Assembly: GCA_025331125.1 (NCBI GenBank)
Contig: JAOALB010000135.1
Location: forward strand, 86,636 to 150,635
Length of the DNA stretch: 64,000 nt
DNA from: Mycogone perniciosa
Taxonomy: Eukaryota; Ascomycota; Sordariomycetes; Hypocreales; Hypocreaceae
Reading direction: 5' to 3'
How positions within the stretch are numbered: the first letter of the stretch is position 1; every line of letters begins with the position of its first letter. Shown here one piece after another: positions 38,662-52,662 of the stretch. The position numbers and the translations under genes were made by a program. A model generated the notes under the pieces. The model did no database searches. It saw only the letters and a program-made list of their open reading frames with translations, and was not told where the DNA came from.

Positions 38662-40539
38662 GTTTATGCCTTCCTATAACAACTGCGCTATTACTTTAGC
38701 CCTTAACCTTACCTGAGAAGAATTAATAAAGTCGCTGACAGCCTAGTCGCAATACTATAAAGAGCCCTATATCTTACAGGAAATTTACTAATCCCCAACT
38801 ATAGCAAGACCTTAAGCCTAAAAGCCTATATCCCTGCAGTAAAAAATACACTTTAGCCTAGCTCTTTAGCCTATATTTAATTCCCTAGCCTGCATTTAAC
38901 CTAAAAATATTAAAGTAAAAATAAAAGGCGTAAAAGGGGACTTTAGTTAAAAAGTAAAGCTTACTAATTACTTCCGCGACTAGCTTTATATCTATACTAC
39001 TTTAAAAGCTTATAATAATAACTATAACCTAACCCTATAGCTTTAAGTACTAGAATTTAAATAGTTTTTTAATATTATCTTTAACTATTTCTAGAATTAA
39101 AAGTATAACTTTAATATAGCTTTAAAATAAAAAAAGGCTAAAAACACTACTATTATTAAAAACCTAAAGCTTACTTAATATAAAGTCTAAAGTTAAAGTA
39201 ATATAATTAATAAGTTTATTAAAGCTAAAAGTAATAATATCTTTAAGCGTTAAACTAATAACTTTAAAAACAAATTTAATATTAAGGATAAAGATATAAA
39301 AACCTATTAGTAAAAGTATATAAACTAGTATTCTACTATATTATATAATATTACAATTAATATTAAATACTTTAATACCCTTTATAAATATATCCTTTAT
39401 ATTAACAGTTAATTAAATAGTAATATTTATAATTTAATATAAAAGGTATTTAACTATATTATAATAAAAAAGGATAACTATATAATATAAAAATAAAGAA
39501 GTAGTAAAACTTTTATTAAATTCCTAGACTTATAGTATAAAACTCTTAACCTTTCGCGATCTACTGCTTAAAAGTTTAATACCTACTATATAATAAATAA
39601 GCCGTTTTAAAACTTTATTATTAAATTCTATAAACTAGCAGCTTAAGCCAGTAAAACTAATACCTAGAAAATTAATGCCTTTTACTTTAAAATATTTAAA
39701 AAAATAGCTGCTGCCTTTATTAATAAAAGCAATAAGCCTATAAGTAAAGATAATTAATCTGCTTAAAGAACTTTTAATTAAAAAGTTTATAATAACCTTA
39801 AAGAGCAAGCCTATTACACTAAACTTAAAGGCGACTATAAGTTTAAAAAGCTAAACAGTAACTATACTTTTTAATAAGCTTTACCTTAAAATAAACTAAA
39901 CCCTTTAAAGTAAAAAGATGCAGGCAATCCTATATAGTTAAATACTATATCCTTTGCCTTGCAACGCAAAGAATACCAATAACTCTATAACCTATACTAC
40001 TACTATAGCAGCTAATATACAGTTAATAACTATATAAAAAAGCAGAAAGCTAATACTATAAAACCTTAAACCTTATAGGGATATAATAGCAGTTTCCTAA
40101 AACGCGGAATATATTAAAGCAATAGTACTATAGCGCCTCGAGGCAGGGTATATATTTTAAGCCAAGGAAAAGGTATACTGGCATTATAAGTTCCTACTCC
40201 CTAATTCCTATAGTACCAGTACTTTTCAGCTTAAAGAAATAACCTATTATACTATAAAAACCTATTCCTATACTATATTAATAAAACCAGCTTTATTAAA
40301 GGATTAGTTACCTTTAGCGATATACTTGCCTATAAAGATATAACTTTTAATATAAAAAGGCAGGGAAAAAAGTAGCTTTTTAATAATATTGCATTAAAAA
40401 GCATAATAAAATATCAGAATAGCTTATAAATTTAATGCCTCTATAAATATAATAGATTATTATTAATAATAGACTATTAATTTTAAATGCTATAAATAGT
40501 AAATTACTATTTATTTATATTATAGTATTCCTCGCGCAT

Positions 40540-40870
40540 TTATTAATAACTATATTAACCTTTATTAATAGTAGCTGCTTAGTATAAGGCTTTATAGACC
40601 AGCATTTTCTTTAAAAGTCCTAAATCCTAACAATATAATTGCTTAAACTAAAGAGCCTTATCCTAACTAATAGCAAAGCAGCAATATAGTTTATTAACTA
40701 TATAATCCTAAATATAAAAATAAAGGAATATAAAGAGCTATATATATTCTTTATTACTAATCTTTCAGATTAAAACCCCTTTATCTTTAAAATACTATAG
40801 CTACAATAATATAATCCTAATATTAACTAGCCTATATTAACAGTTACCTTTAACTTATAATACTATTTAA
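40540..40870 (+). pseudogene. Retropepsin-region remains of gamma
   Basis: Near the end of this stretch, stop-ridden translation gives a NPNIN-PILTVTFN segment, matching the H-N-P-x-I-D-W block that follows gypsy aspartic proteases. Upstream, a degraded D-S-G-like strand (GLGFIDRAF style) is suggested but not certain. Confidence 0.5.
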
Positions 40871-41879
40871 TAAATTATTACCCTTAAACCTATACTATAC
40901 TAATAATCCCTAGCCTAATAACTATTCTATATAATATTAATATCCCAGGTAAACCTTTAAAGTTAATACTTTATACTATTAATAAAAAATAAAATAATAT
41001 ATTAAAAAGGATAAAAAAAGGTTAAAAAGAAAGTTAGGTTTTAAGCTTATATTAAAAGTATATTAAAAAAGATAACGCTTTAATAAGGAAAAAAGGACCT
41101 ATATATTAACCTTATATTAACACCAGGGCAAAATCACTATTACACTTATCGACCTAATAACTATAAAGGATTAAAGACTAAGGCACATATAATACTAAAC
41201 AAGCCTTTAATACTAATCTTAATAACGCCTATAGCTAATAGCCATTAATATTTACATTAACGCAATTTAATATAACTCCTTAAATTAAATATACTAATAC
41301 CTAATAAGCTTATATCAGTAGCGCTATATAAGCGACCTAACTAATAAATATTTAAATATCTACTGTAATATTATTTATTTAGTTTTATAAAGACTTATCT
41401 GCCTAATATATAAAACTAACTTAGGCAGACTTAGCAGAAAATATATAAAAGCAGGAATATAAAGTATACCGACTATTAAAGCTTAATAAAAACACCTTTA
41501 TAAATATATTATAAAGATAAGGCAGCTTTACAGCGGTATAAGCACTATTCCTTTAAGCTTTCTATAAATTCCTCGCGCACTATTATAGTAGAAAGCACCT
41601 TTAAGGGATATTAAAGTTTAATATTAATAAATTTATAAAAGTAAAGCTGGAATTAACAGAAAGTAATATTTAAAAAAAACTTTTTAACTAGTTATGAAAT
41701 AAAATTATTGGCTTCCTTTTATAACTAGTAAATAAGCTTCCCTTTAGGAAATTATAGGACTATAAAATTAAGCTTTTATTAAAGAAGGAACTACTATATT
41801 AAAAGAACCGCTTAATATTATTAAGTAAACTCTAGGTTATAAAAAAATAGCTAGATAAAAACCTAGCTAAAGGATTTAT

Positions 41880-42420
41880 TAGGGAATCTAGAGTGAGATA
41901 TACTGCCCCCCTGCTTTTTGCTGCAAAACCTAAAAGAGGCGTCTATATTTATTAAAACTATTAAAGCCTTAATAATATTACTATAAAGAATCGCTACCTA
42001 TTACTGCTAATCTAAGAAATATTAAATACTTTATATAATATTAGATTTTATATTAAGCTAGATATAATAGCTGCCTTTAATAAACTTAAAATCATAAAGG
42101 GATATAAATAAAAGATAGCTTTTATAACCTAGTTTAAGCTGTTTGAAACTTTTATTATACCTTTTAGCCTTTATAATACCCTAGCCTTTTTTTAATATTA
42201 TATTAACTATACCTTATATAATTTATTTAATAAGATTTATATAGCCTACTTTAATAATATTTTAATTTATTTAGCTATATAAAAGAAATATTAATAATAT
42301 ATATAGGAAGTTATAAATAGATTAATTGATATAGGTCTTTAAATTAATATTAAAAAATGTAAATTTAAAATCATAAAAATAAAATACTTTAGCCTAGTTA
42401 TTATAAGTAATAGCATTAAA
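41880..42420 (+). pseudogene. Reverse transcriptase remains of gamma
   Basis: Begins FIRESRV-YTAPLLFAAKPKRG-like, then the NNI-KNRYLLL and L-DIIAAFNKL-I-KGY segments, F-LFETFIIPFSLYN, and a FNNILIY-like active-site strand in which the catalytic Asp codons are changed to Asn. Several stops. The order is diagnostic for Ty3/gypsy RT and differs from the epsilon/beta/delta family in sequence. Confidence 0.8.
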
Positions 42421-43299
42421 ATAAACCCTGAAAAAATAACTGTAATTATAAGTTAAAAAAGACGTTTAAACCTTTATAAACTTTAATGTTTTTTAGGCTT
42501 TGCGAATTTCTATTAGCAGTTTATTAAAGACTTCTCTAATATTTATAAACCTTTAAACAGCCTTTTAAAAAAAGATATACTATAGAATTAAACGGAACTC
42601 TATATTACTGCATTTAACTGCCTTAAAACCTAGTTTATAACTGCTTTAATCCTCGCCTTCTTTAACTATAATAAAAAGACAGTCTTAAAAATAAATACTT
42701 TAAACTAGGCATTTAGTAATATTCTCTTTTAGTATAATAAAAATAATATCCTATAACTAGTAGTATATTTTTTATTAAAGTATTTACCTGCTAAATGTAA
42801 TTATAAGATTTATAATAAAAAACTGCTAGCTATTATTAAATTATTAAAAGAATAGCACTTTAAGCTTTAAGGTATAGAAAATAAATTCAAGATTATTATA
42901 GACTATAAAAACCTAGAATACTTTATAACTATTAAAGCGTTAAATTAAAGATAAATCTATTAGTTTAAATTCCTATTTTAGTATAATTTCTAGATTATTT
43001 ATTAGCCTAGGTCAAAAGCAGTAAAGCTTAATATATTAAGCAGGAGATTTTAAAATATCCTAGTAAAGTTAAACTAAAATAATAGCCGATTAAAAGAAAA
43101 AAAGAGAACTTTACTCCTAGAAAGCTACTTTAACCTTTATACTTATACTAATATTATAGGAAGTATAAATAATAAAAACCTCTTTACTATAATAACTAGC
43201 ACTTTAATCCTAGACTTAAAGACATTAATTGACAGAATAATTAATAAAGCCTATAAAATATTAAATATAATAAGTATTATAATACAGGCGCTTTAAAAC

Positions 43300-44860
43300 C
43301 TAGTTATTTAATAATAGCCTAAAAGCATTTAAGTTAACTTAAAGGCAGCTATATAAGACTTTTAAATCTACAGTAACTGAATATATTACTAGAAATAACT
43401 TTTCCTCCTACTAATAGATAAAGTAAAAATATAAATTATATACTAAATACACTCTTTTAGGCTAAAAGGATACTTAAAATAAGTAAAAACGCTAAACCTC
43501 TTTAACTGTATATACTAATAGCCGCGAATATCAACTAATATTAATACTTTTATTAAAGGTTATAACCTATATTTTTAAATAAAGTTAAGCAGGTTTACTC
43601 TTTTAAAATTCCTAAAACTATTGCCAGTATTATTCTAGGCCTAAAGTAATATCTTAATAAACTATATTACACTACTGCCTAACTATAACCAGCAAGGCTT
43701 AGTCTATAAAAATATCTTTATAGTAGTATACTACTTAATAAAGATACACTATTTTATCGCTACCTATATATTTAATATTAAAAAACTTACTAATACCTTT
43801 ATCTCGCGCATTTATACCTTATATAAAGCCTTGAAAACAATTATATTAGACTGGGGTATTTAATTTATATTTAAGTTCTAGAAATAGCTATTTTAATAAC
43901 TTAAAATTCACTTTAAATATTCTTTAGCCTATTATCTAAAGACTAATAGCTAAACTAAACAGCTAAATGTAAAAGTAAAATAGTATTTTAAGCAGTTTAT
44001 AAGTTTTTACTAAAATAATTAAATAGACTAGTTACTATTCGCGGAGTTTACTTAAAATAACTAAATATCCGAGATAACAGGAATCTCGCTATTCTTTATA
44101 AATTACAGTTTTTACCTATACTTAAAAGTTAAGCCTTTAAACCCCTGCCCGCTAAACCTATCTATTACCTAAAAAAGGAGTTTCTATAAAGTAAATACTA
44201 TAGCTAAGCATTTTTAATAAATCCTAAACCAATTAAAAGCCTTTATAGTATAATTAATCGCTTAATATAAAGCTGCAGCTAATATATTAAAAAGGACTTA
44301 TACTGATTTATAGTTAATAAAAAGGTATAGTTAAAAACTAGATACCTTAAAATAAACTGCTTAATAAAAAAGGGAGACAATAAATAAATAGGCCTATATA
44401 AAATCTTTAATATATACCTTTAAGCCTGCCGACTTAAACTCTTTAACTATATCTACTTTCTTTATATTTTATAACTCTCTCTTTAAACTACTGGCAGTTA
44501 ATAAAGCAGGCTAATAGATATATTTACTAGGATAAAACGCTATTAATAAGTAAACGAATAAAAATATATAGGGATAAATCCTTGAAAAAGATAATAAAAT
44601 AAATAAAGTAGTAGAAAAGTAGGAATTTAATAATATCCTTAACTGCTATAATAAAGATAGCCTATACTATTATATAGCCTAGAATCACTATACACTAAGC
44701 TGGCAACCCGCAAAGGACTTTAAAGGATAAGACGCTGCCCTTTTAGAATACTATATAAAAAACCCTAACAAGCCCAGCCTGCCTACCTAAGTCAAGAAAA
44801 GGAAGATAACTAACTAGCCGGACCCGCGACGCAGCAGCCGCTTACAATGGAATTAATATA
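43300..44860 (+). pseudogene. Integrase and chromodomain remains of gamma
   Basis: The 3' part is the best preserved: around 44,640-44,860 the frame reads YYIAWNHYTLSWQPAKDFKG, then LLEYYIKNPNKPSLPT and PDPRRSSRLQWN. This is a chromodomain of the retrotransposon type (aromatic-rich strand, Trp-x-Pro-Ala-x-Asp) followed by a basic tail. Chromodomains steer integration towards modified histones, which would suit insertion into heterochromatin. Confidence 0.78.
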
Positions 44861-44923
44861 ATAGGAGGATTAGAATATATATAGTCTTAGAATAGCTATT
44901 TAAAGGCAAATAAAGTTTGAAAG

Positions 44924-45324
44924 TGTAACGATCCAGGTTAGTTCTCAACAGTTAAACCGAGGTTTGTGGGTTTATATTGACAGAGAGGTCAGGGATAAAT
45001 ACTAAGCAGGGTAATATAGTTATAATTCTGTAAAATAAGCGGTTCTAGTAAATATAATTTATTAACGACTATTTAAGTAACTATACTAAATAATTATAAT
45101 TTATCTAGTCTTATATATAAAGGAGATATATAATAAATATACTTAAATTATATATAGATCACGGTTACGTTAAATCACCTTAGCTTACATTTTATGATCC
45201 AAGTAATCTATAGCTTATAGTAATCTAAGTGATCCTTTTTAATTAGACAGTTATTCCGTTATTCTTCTAGGGTATATACCGCCCTAGACCCTTTATATAG
45301 CTATAAAAGGGTCGGGTTATAATA
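44924..45324 (-). repeat. Delta left (3') LTR
   Basis: 401 bp, TGTAACGATCC at the left, GGGTTATAATA at the right. Confidence 0.9.
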
Positions 45325-46227
45325 TAATATCCCCCTTTTAATAGTTTTATTTTTAAGACTTTGCCTATCCTATATAAGTACTATACCTCCCTTTATAAGT
45401 ATAATATTCTTTTTCTTTTTCCCTTTTTATATATATAGTACTGATAATATAAATTATATTAAAAAGACTTATTCTTTAAAGACCCTTTAGCATTTAGCCT
45501 TTATGTCTTTTATTAAAGAACTAGGTTTTAAAACTATACCTTATTTATATTATTATTCCTATAGTTATACTTATAAAATAATAGATAGGGTATCTTAATA
45601 TTAAGAGTGCGTTTAATGGGGGCGCTTTTATAATGGTTTTAGGGTGCCAGTAAGCATTTATAAGTGTTTTTATCTTTATTTCTTTTTTTTTTTTTTTAAT
45701 TCTTTTAATGTCTCGGATTACTTTAAAGTATAAGCGACTAAAGGCGCAGGAATAAAAGGTAGAGCTTAAGTTAACAGAATTACATCGCAAATCTTCCAAG
45801 GCTCTAGCGCAACTAACTCGCCTTTATACCTAGCGCAAGGCATTAGTGACGAAAGGGGTAAAGATAGTGAATCTCGGTTTGAGAAGTATAGATGAGCTGG
45901 ATAAAGCTAAACGTCGCAAAGCAGAGGCTGCTATCGATATACATTCTTTCAGGGCTGCTAATATAATTAACTGGACTGCTTTCGGGCCGCTTAATCCGTT
46001 ATTAGCAAGCTAAGATTTCGGTAGAATTATTATAAAGTCGTTTAAAAGTGCTTAAAGTATTCCCTAAATTCCTAGGAGTTATATTCCTCTTTATAGTTTT
46101 TCTATTTTATTAAATATTGGCATTTATTGTCTTTTATTTTTATAGCTTTTATTTCTTTAACTTTATATTCCTCTTTAACCGCTAAGACCTTAATTAAATC
46201 TATAATTAGTCTATTTTTTAGTTTATT

Positions 46228-46410
46228 TTATAATATTCTTTTAAGTAGTAAAATATAAAATACTAGGTAAATCCAGATACTGTCTAGTAATATAAATTTA
46301 TAAATAACCTTTAAAATAATCTTTTTAATTAAATAAAGTCTAAGTTTCTTAAAATCTAATTTATTGCTTAATTGCATTATTTTAATATTTACAGTCTTTT
46401 TCTTTAGCAA
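46228..46410 (-). pseudogene. Integrase C-terminal module of delta
   Basis: Open for 60 codons, reading QLSNKLDFKKLRLYLIKK and ending YLVFYILLLK. Homologous to 34,698-34,880 and 55,735-56,028. It survives because the Lys/Leu/Ile codons offer few RIP routes to stops. Confidence 0.75.
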
Positions 46411-48179
46411 ATAATAGTATAAGTAAACTATATCTCCCTCTTTAAAGATTAATCCCTTTAATCTATATTTATTAGTATACTTCTTTATTCTTTTTTATAT
46501 AAAGTAAAAGTATACCTGTATTTCTTTATATAACTGCTTTATATCTTTAGCTTTAATTTATGCTTTATTAATATATAGGCTTTTCTTTAATACTTTATAT
46601 ATATTTAATATAAAGCTATAGTTAATATATATAGGGCTAAGTCCAGTTAACTTTAAAATATGGCTATTATAGGATATCTATATAATTAATAGCTTCTTTA
46701 CCTAATTGTCTTAGTTAAAGTTAATATAACTTTTTAGATAAACTTTAATAACCTAGTTAATGCATTTTATTTATTTATTTATTTATAGGTAATATATAGT
46801 ACTAAGCTTATAGTTTATACTTAACTGATTTATAAATACTTACTAGAATTTAAATATAAAGGTTAATTTTTAATTAGAAATAATTTTAGCTGGAATTATA
46901 TAGTTGGCTGCAATAAATCGCAAGAATATATAAACTAGTATCTTTATATCTGTCGCTTCTTTATATAAAAGGAAATAAGAGTATTTAATAAATTGGTCTA
47001 TAATTACTAAAATATTATTATATTTAATCTTTAATCCTAGTTTAATAAATAGTGGTAGTTTAACAATAAAATCTAATAAAATTAATTCCTATAGTCGTTC
47101 TAGTACTAGCAAAAGTTAAAGTTTACTGTATAGTTTATGCTTTAAGGGTTTAACTGTTCTATAAGTTATACAGCAAGAAATAACGTCTTGTATTATTTTT
47201 TTTAAGTCTTTAAAACTTAAAATACCTTTAAACTTGTTTGCAGGTCTTGCAAATACCCTTATATCTATATACTGGATATTAATAAACTTCTATAACTATA
47301 TTTTTCTAGAGTTTATCTGGGATTTAGATCTTTCTATTTTATTATCAAGTTCCTTTATTATTAAATTTTATATTTTTTAGGAATCTATTGTTATTTTAGG
47401 TAGTATAGTGCTTTTTAATGCGTTAAAGTGTAGTATTATTACTAAATACTTTATATATAGCTTAAAGTGCTATTTATTAATAGCGTCTTTTAAGGGTTTA
47501 TTTTAAAATCTGCTTAGTATATTTAATTTTTCCTTAGTTATAGTTAATCTGCTAAATGCATTTATTTATTTATTCTTAAATCCTTTTTAGTAAATTAAAA
47601 TATAGTTAAATTCTAAAAGGTATTTTATATAATGGATCTGCTTTTAAAGAGTTATTAAACTATCGCAAAGTATATAATATTCTTATAGTTAATATATACC
47701 TTAACTTTATATATTCCTTTTAGTAGGTAATATTGCTATTTTTTAAATATAAGAATAATAGCGAGGAATTCTTTATTATATATTAGGTAGTTTAGTTCTG
47801 TACTATATAGTGCTTTAGAGTAGAAGGCAATAAGGTATAGCTTGCCATTCTTGTCCTTTTAACTAAATTAAGCTCCTATAGCGAAATTAAAAGCGTTTAT
47901 TTCGACTTCCGTTTCTTTAAATAGGTTAAATATAATAAATATAGGTTCTTTTAAAATAAGCTGCTTAAGTTTATTAAAGGCTTCCTATACATTTAATGCC
48001 TATAGAAACTTTTAATCTTTTTTAGTAAGTTTATAGAGGATTTATGCAATACTTTTATAGCCTTTAATAAATCGTTAATAGTAGTTAGTAAGTCTTAAAA
48101 AGCTTTAGACTTCCTTAACTATTATAGGTACAGGCCAGTCTTTTACTGCTTGCACTTTCAACAGATCTATGCGAATTTC

Positions 48180-48720
48180 TTTAAAGGTAATAATATACTT
48201 TAGGAAAATAACTTTCTATATATAGAATTTGCATTTTTTAGGTTCTATAAGTAGTTTAGTATTTTATAGTATCTGTAATACTTTATAGATATATACTTTA
48301 TATTCTTTAAAGGTATCTGAGAAAATCAAGATATTATCTAGGTAAACAACTATAAAAATATCAAAATACTCTTTTAATATATTATTAATTATCTTTTAAA
48401 ATATTATAGGGGCGTTAATAAAACTAAAAGGTATAATAAAGTATTTAAATAAGCTGTATTTAGTTTGAAACGCGGTTATCTATTTATGTCTTTCTTTAAT
48501 TTGGATAAGGTTATAAGCGCCTTTAAAATCTAGTGCTGTAAACTATTTCTTCCTATATAGTCTATCCTGTAATTCTATAATTAATAGTAATAGAGTTCTG
48601 TCTTTAACAGTAGCTTTATTAAGCTGTTAGTAGTCTACAACTAACTATAGTTTACCTTTTTTCTTTAGTATAAATATAACAGGATAGCCTACTTTTAATA
48701 AAGAGGGTTAAATATATCCT
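48180..48720 (-). pseudogene. Reverse transcriptase remains of delta
   Basis: Minus-strand translation includes YLFKYFIIPF, INNILKEYFDIFIVVYLDN then ILIFSDTF. The second catalytic Asp of the usual YLDD is Asn, a G-to-A change. Stops flank it. Confidence 0.75.
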
Positions 48721-50039
48721 TTAACTAATATATTATTTAAATAATTGTATAGGCTTTTAAGCTCCTTTTTATTTAGGTTATAAATCTTATAGAAGGTAGT
48801 GCTAGCACTGTCTTTAAGCTTAATTATATAGTCTTATTGATTGTATTCCGGTAGCTTTATGTTAAGTGTTTCTTTAAACAGTTTATTGTACTTTTAGTAT
48901 TCTTTAAGGATATTTTGCAGCTGTTCTAGTAATACTGCCGTTTCAGGGCTTTTTATCTCAAGCATTTCATTAATATCATTAAATGCTTTCTATAAAAAGG
49001 CAATTATTCTTTAGATTTATTTATCCTTTCCCTTACTTTATTTAAGTTTTACTTTTAAGTAGATTATTTCTATAATTAAATTAAAGGTAACTTTCCTAGT
49101 TCCTTTCTTTAATATACTTAAAGGTTTTATATAGGATTTCTGCCCTGCAGCTAAAGCCTTTTTATTAATTTTAATCGCTAAAGAAGCTTTATTATTACAT
49201 TAATAAAGCTAGCTGTTTTCCTAGTTAATATTAAGGTTATTGCATTTTAACTAAGGATAACCAAGAATAATATTATACCTATTAATATTCGCTATATTAT
49301 AAAGGATTACTCCTTTACATTCAGTAATTTTAAATTCAAGATAATTAGTTTTTCACTTAACCTATCTATTATTATATATAAAAGCTCCTCTTTCTGCTTA
49401 ATAAAGTTAATATAGTTTAGTTTTCTCTTTTTAAAGTAACTGTAAGCGATTTACAGTTATAGGTATAATAAAATTGCCTATCGCTCCGCTATCCACTAAT
49501 ATATATAGTTAATATCCTTTAATTATTATCTTTAATTTAAAATATAGTAAATCTTTATTATTACTTTTATTATTTAATATTTCGAGAGATATAATTTGTT
49601 GATTATTACCCTATAGCCCTTTTATAGGTAATGTTAGTCGTTTCTTAATTTTTTTCTTTTTATATAGATTTTGCAATTAATTAGGGTTCCTTAAAGTAAA
49701 TGCTACCTTCTTTTATTATAAATAGTTCCTTTATAGGTAATAAAGTTAAACTGGTTTTAATGCAGCTCCTTTATAATTTAATTAATCTCTTTATCTTTTA
49801 AGGTAAGTTTATACTTTATATACTTCTACATTTACTACTTTTAGAGTTTTTCTTATAGGTAGATAACGCATTTATCCTTCTAGCAGTATATATAGTTTAG
49901 CAATAAATATAGGGTATTGTTAGCTTATTAAATATACTAATCCCTTAACTTATTTCGTTTATATATAATATACCCTAAACTATTGCACTCTAAGTGATAT
50001 TGTTGGTTATACTTAAACATTTTATTATAGCGGAAATGC

Positions 50040-52246
50040 TACTCTATTAATTTCTCCTAGCAGTAGATATAGCATCCTTTAAACTTATATCCCTTAAGTC
50101 TTTATAGCTGATAATATTCTTTTAGGGTTCTGGTATCTAGTTCAATAATAATAATCTTAAAGTTTTAATACTATATAGTTATAATTTATTTTTTGAAAGC
50201 GTTATAATCCTATACCTATTCTATAAGTTAAAACAGGATTTTAATTAAAAATGCATTATATTTTACTTTTTTATAAAAGTATACTATATATTTATATATA
50301 ATACAAATAACCTAGGATATAGTATAGTACTCTTTATAAATAAAGTTATTTACAGTATAGTCTCTTTATATATAGAAATATACAGGTTCTTTATATATAG
50401 TTAAAGTAACTAGGATAGCTTTAACAGCTATTTTATTATTAGCTCCGTTTTATATATAAAGCTATTTATATAGGTATAGGTTTATTTTATTTTACTGTAT
50501 ATTTATAGTAACTCTTTTAATTAAGTTTAAGTAGTATTTATTTAATTTACCTTTAAGGTTACTATTTATAGGTAATATATTTTCTAGTTTTAAAGGTATA
50601 GTACTGTATAGTGCTAGTCTATATTATAAAGGGTTATTTTTATCTTTATTATTAGAGTTACTGCTGCTAGTTTATCTTTTATTGTCTGTAGTTATTTAGT
50701 TAAGATATTAATAATTAATTACAGCAACTATTTATTTATCCAGGATATTATTATCCCTATTTAACTTTATATAGCTAGAGTTTAAGTTTTATTCTATTAA
50801 ATTATTTAAGTATAGTAAATACTTATTTACTTTATTTTCTTTAAGAATATTTCTAAAAGTTAAGGATCTAGGTCTTAACTAGTATCCTTTTTAGTTTATT
50901 ATAGATATCTTTTTAAGTTATTTCAGGTATTATCTACTTTTATCTTTACTGGATTTATAAATAAAGCAGTTATTATTATAATATATAGTCCAGTTAAGTA
51001 ATATATAGTTAATAGTTTTCGAAACTATATTAACCTTTTATCTAGGTTTTAGCGCAGGCTTTTAAGGTTTATTAATTCTTAGCTTTTATAAAGCTTTATA
51101 GTCCCTCGAGATATATCTTAGTTTATTATAGTTGTAATAGATAACCTTTACTTTTCCCTTCTAGATAGCGTTTAGATTTATTTAACTAGGTCCCTTATTA
51201 TTAAAGCTAGCGATATATTCTTATCGCTTTTTACTTTAGTTTATATATCTTTAATACTTATAAACTTATCTAAATTACTGTTATCTTTTCTTTATATTTA
51301 AGTAAAGTTTATAAAGTAAGTTATCTATATCTATATATTTCTTAATAAACTTAATAATGCTTTTATTGCGAGAGAACTTATAAGCTTCCCTTTTAATTTC
51401 TAGTTTAAGTCTATTATAAAAGCGTTTAATAAAAGTAGAGTTTCCCTATTTAACTTTAAAAGTATAGTTTTTAAAGTATATAGTATAGTTAAAGTATCTT
51501 CTCTTTTAAATTAAGTTTATAAGTTTATTTTCTATAATGTATTCTTTATTAATATTATTAAAGATATTCTTTAACTTTTCTTTAAATTGATTATAGCTGG
51601 TAAATATAAGCTGTATTTATTTATTGGCTTTACTTTTATTATTAAAGAAATCCCTTTAAGTAAGTTTAAACTACTTTAAGGCGTTTCCTTTAAGTCGTCT
51701 AGCAGCTAAAAAGACTTTACTAGTCTTTATATTAAGGCTAGTTAAAAAGTAGGTGAAATAGTTATATAGTTAAGTAAAAAATAGTTAAAGTGTTATAGTA
51801 CTTTTATTAAAGGGTTTAAAGGGCTATATTTTAAGCGACTCTTTTAAATCCTTTAAAAGTTAATTTCTTTTATAGTTTAGTATAAAGTTTAAAGCAGGTA
51901 AAGCCTAATTCTGCAAGTTTATAATAGTGGCTTACTATTAGTAAATTATTTACTAAAGTCTAGCATTTTTAGCAATTAAATATTAATAGCGTCATTTTTA
52001 TTTTATATAATTAGCTTTTATACGCTAAAAGGCTTCCTTTATATAAATATATAGTTATTTTATTTTATTGACTTTATCTTTATCTTTACTTTTACTTATA
52101 TTATTATCTTTATTATTATCCTGCCTTTAGTAAAGAGGTAAAATGGAAGGTAGAGTATTGGGATTATTGTAAGAGGATACTGCAGTAAATATATTTACAG
52201 TATTGCTTAAGATTCTTAGTGGCCTTTTAAATAAAAGTCGTTAATA
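50040..52246 (-). pseudogene. Gag-region remains of delta
   Basis: The sequence is shared by three copies in the window (also 52,830-55,040 in beta and 56,633-58,464 in alpha). No frame stays open. Assigned as gag by position between the 5' LTR and protease. Confidence 0.6.
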
Positions 52247-52647
52247 TATAATAATCCAGGTTAGTTTTTAATAATTAAACCAAGGTTTATAGGTTTATAT
52301 TAATAGAGAGGTTAAAGATAAATACTAAGCAGGGTAATATAGTTATAATTCTATAAAATAGGCGGTTCTAGTAAATATAATTTATTAATAACTATTTAAG
52401 TAACTATATTAAATAATTATAACTTATCTAGTCTTATATATAAAGGAGATATATAGTGAATATACTTGGATTATATATAGATTACAGTTATATTGGATTA
52501 CTTTGGCTTATATTCTGTAATTTAAGTGATCTGTAGCTTATAGTGATCCGAGTAATCCTTCTTAATTAGATGGTTGTTCCGTTGTTCTTCCGGGGTATAT
52601 ACCGCCCTGGACCCTTTATGCGGCTATAAGAGGGTCGGGTTATAACA
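52247..52647 (-). repeat. Delta right (5') LTR
   Basis: 401 bp, ends GGGTCGGGTTATAACA, followed by GAAAG. Confidence 0.9.
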
Positions 52648-52662
52648 GAAAGGGGGGGGTAC

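Larger units (their letters stand above)
44924..52647 (-). mobile_element. Delta: Ty3/gypsy chromovirus, youngest layer, inserted in gamma
   Basis: 7,724 bp with two 401-bp LTRs (44,924-45,324 and 52,247-52,647). Target duplication GAAAG at 44,919-44,923 and 52,648-52,652. The insertion landed exactly at the start of gamma's purine tract, 15 bases before gamma's 3' LTR. Sense is minus: purine-tract complement TAATATCCCCC follows the left LTR, then chromodomain and integrase C-terminal module (46,100-46,410), integrase to about 47,550, RNase H, RT (48,180-48,720), protease and gag to 52,246. Full length but dead: RT carries stops, and its active-site strand reads YLDN. Confidence 0.92.

Noticed and set aside
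45545..45799. 84-codon ORF in delta's 3' non-coding region
   Set aside because: Position corresponds to non-coding sequence in alpha (33,120-33,380), where the frame is not kept.
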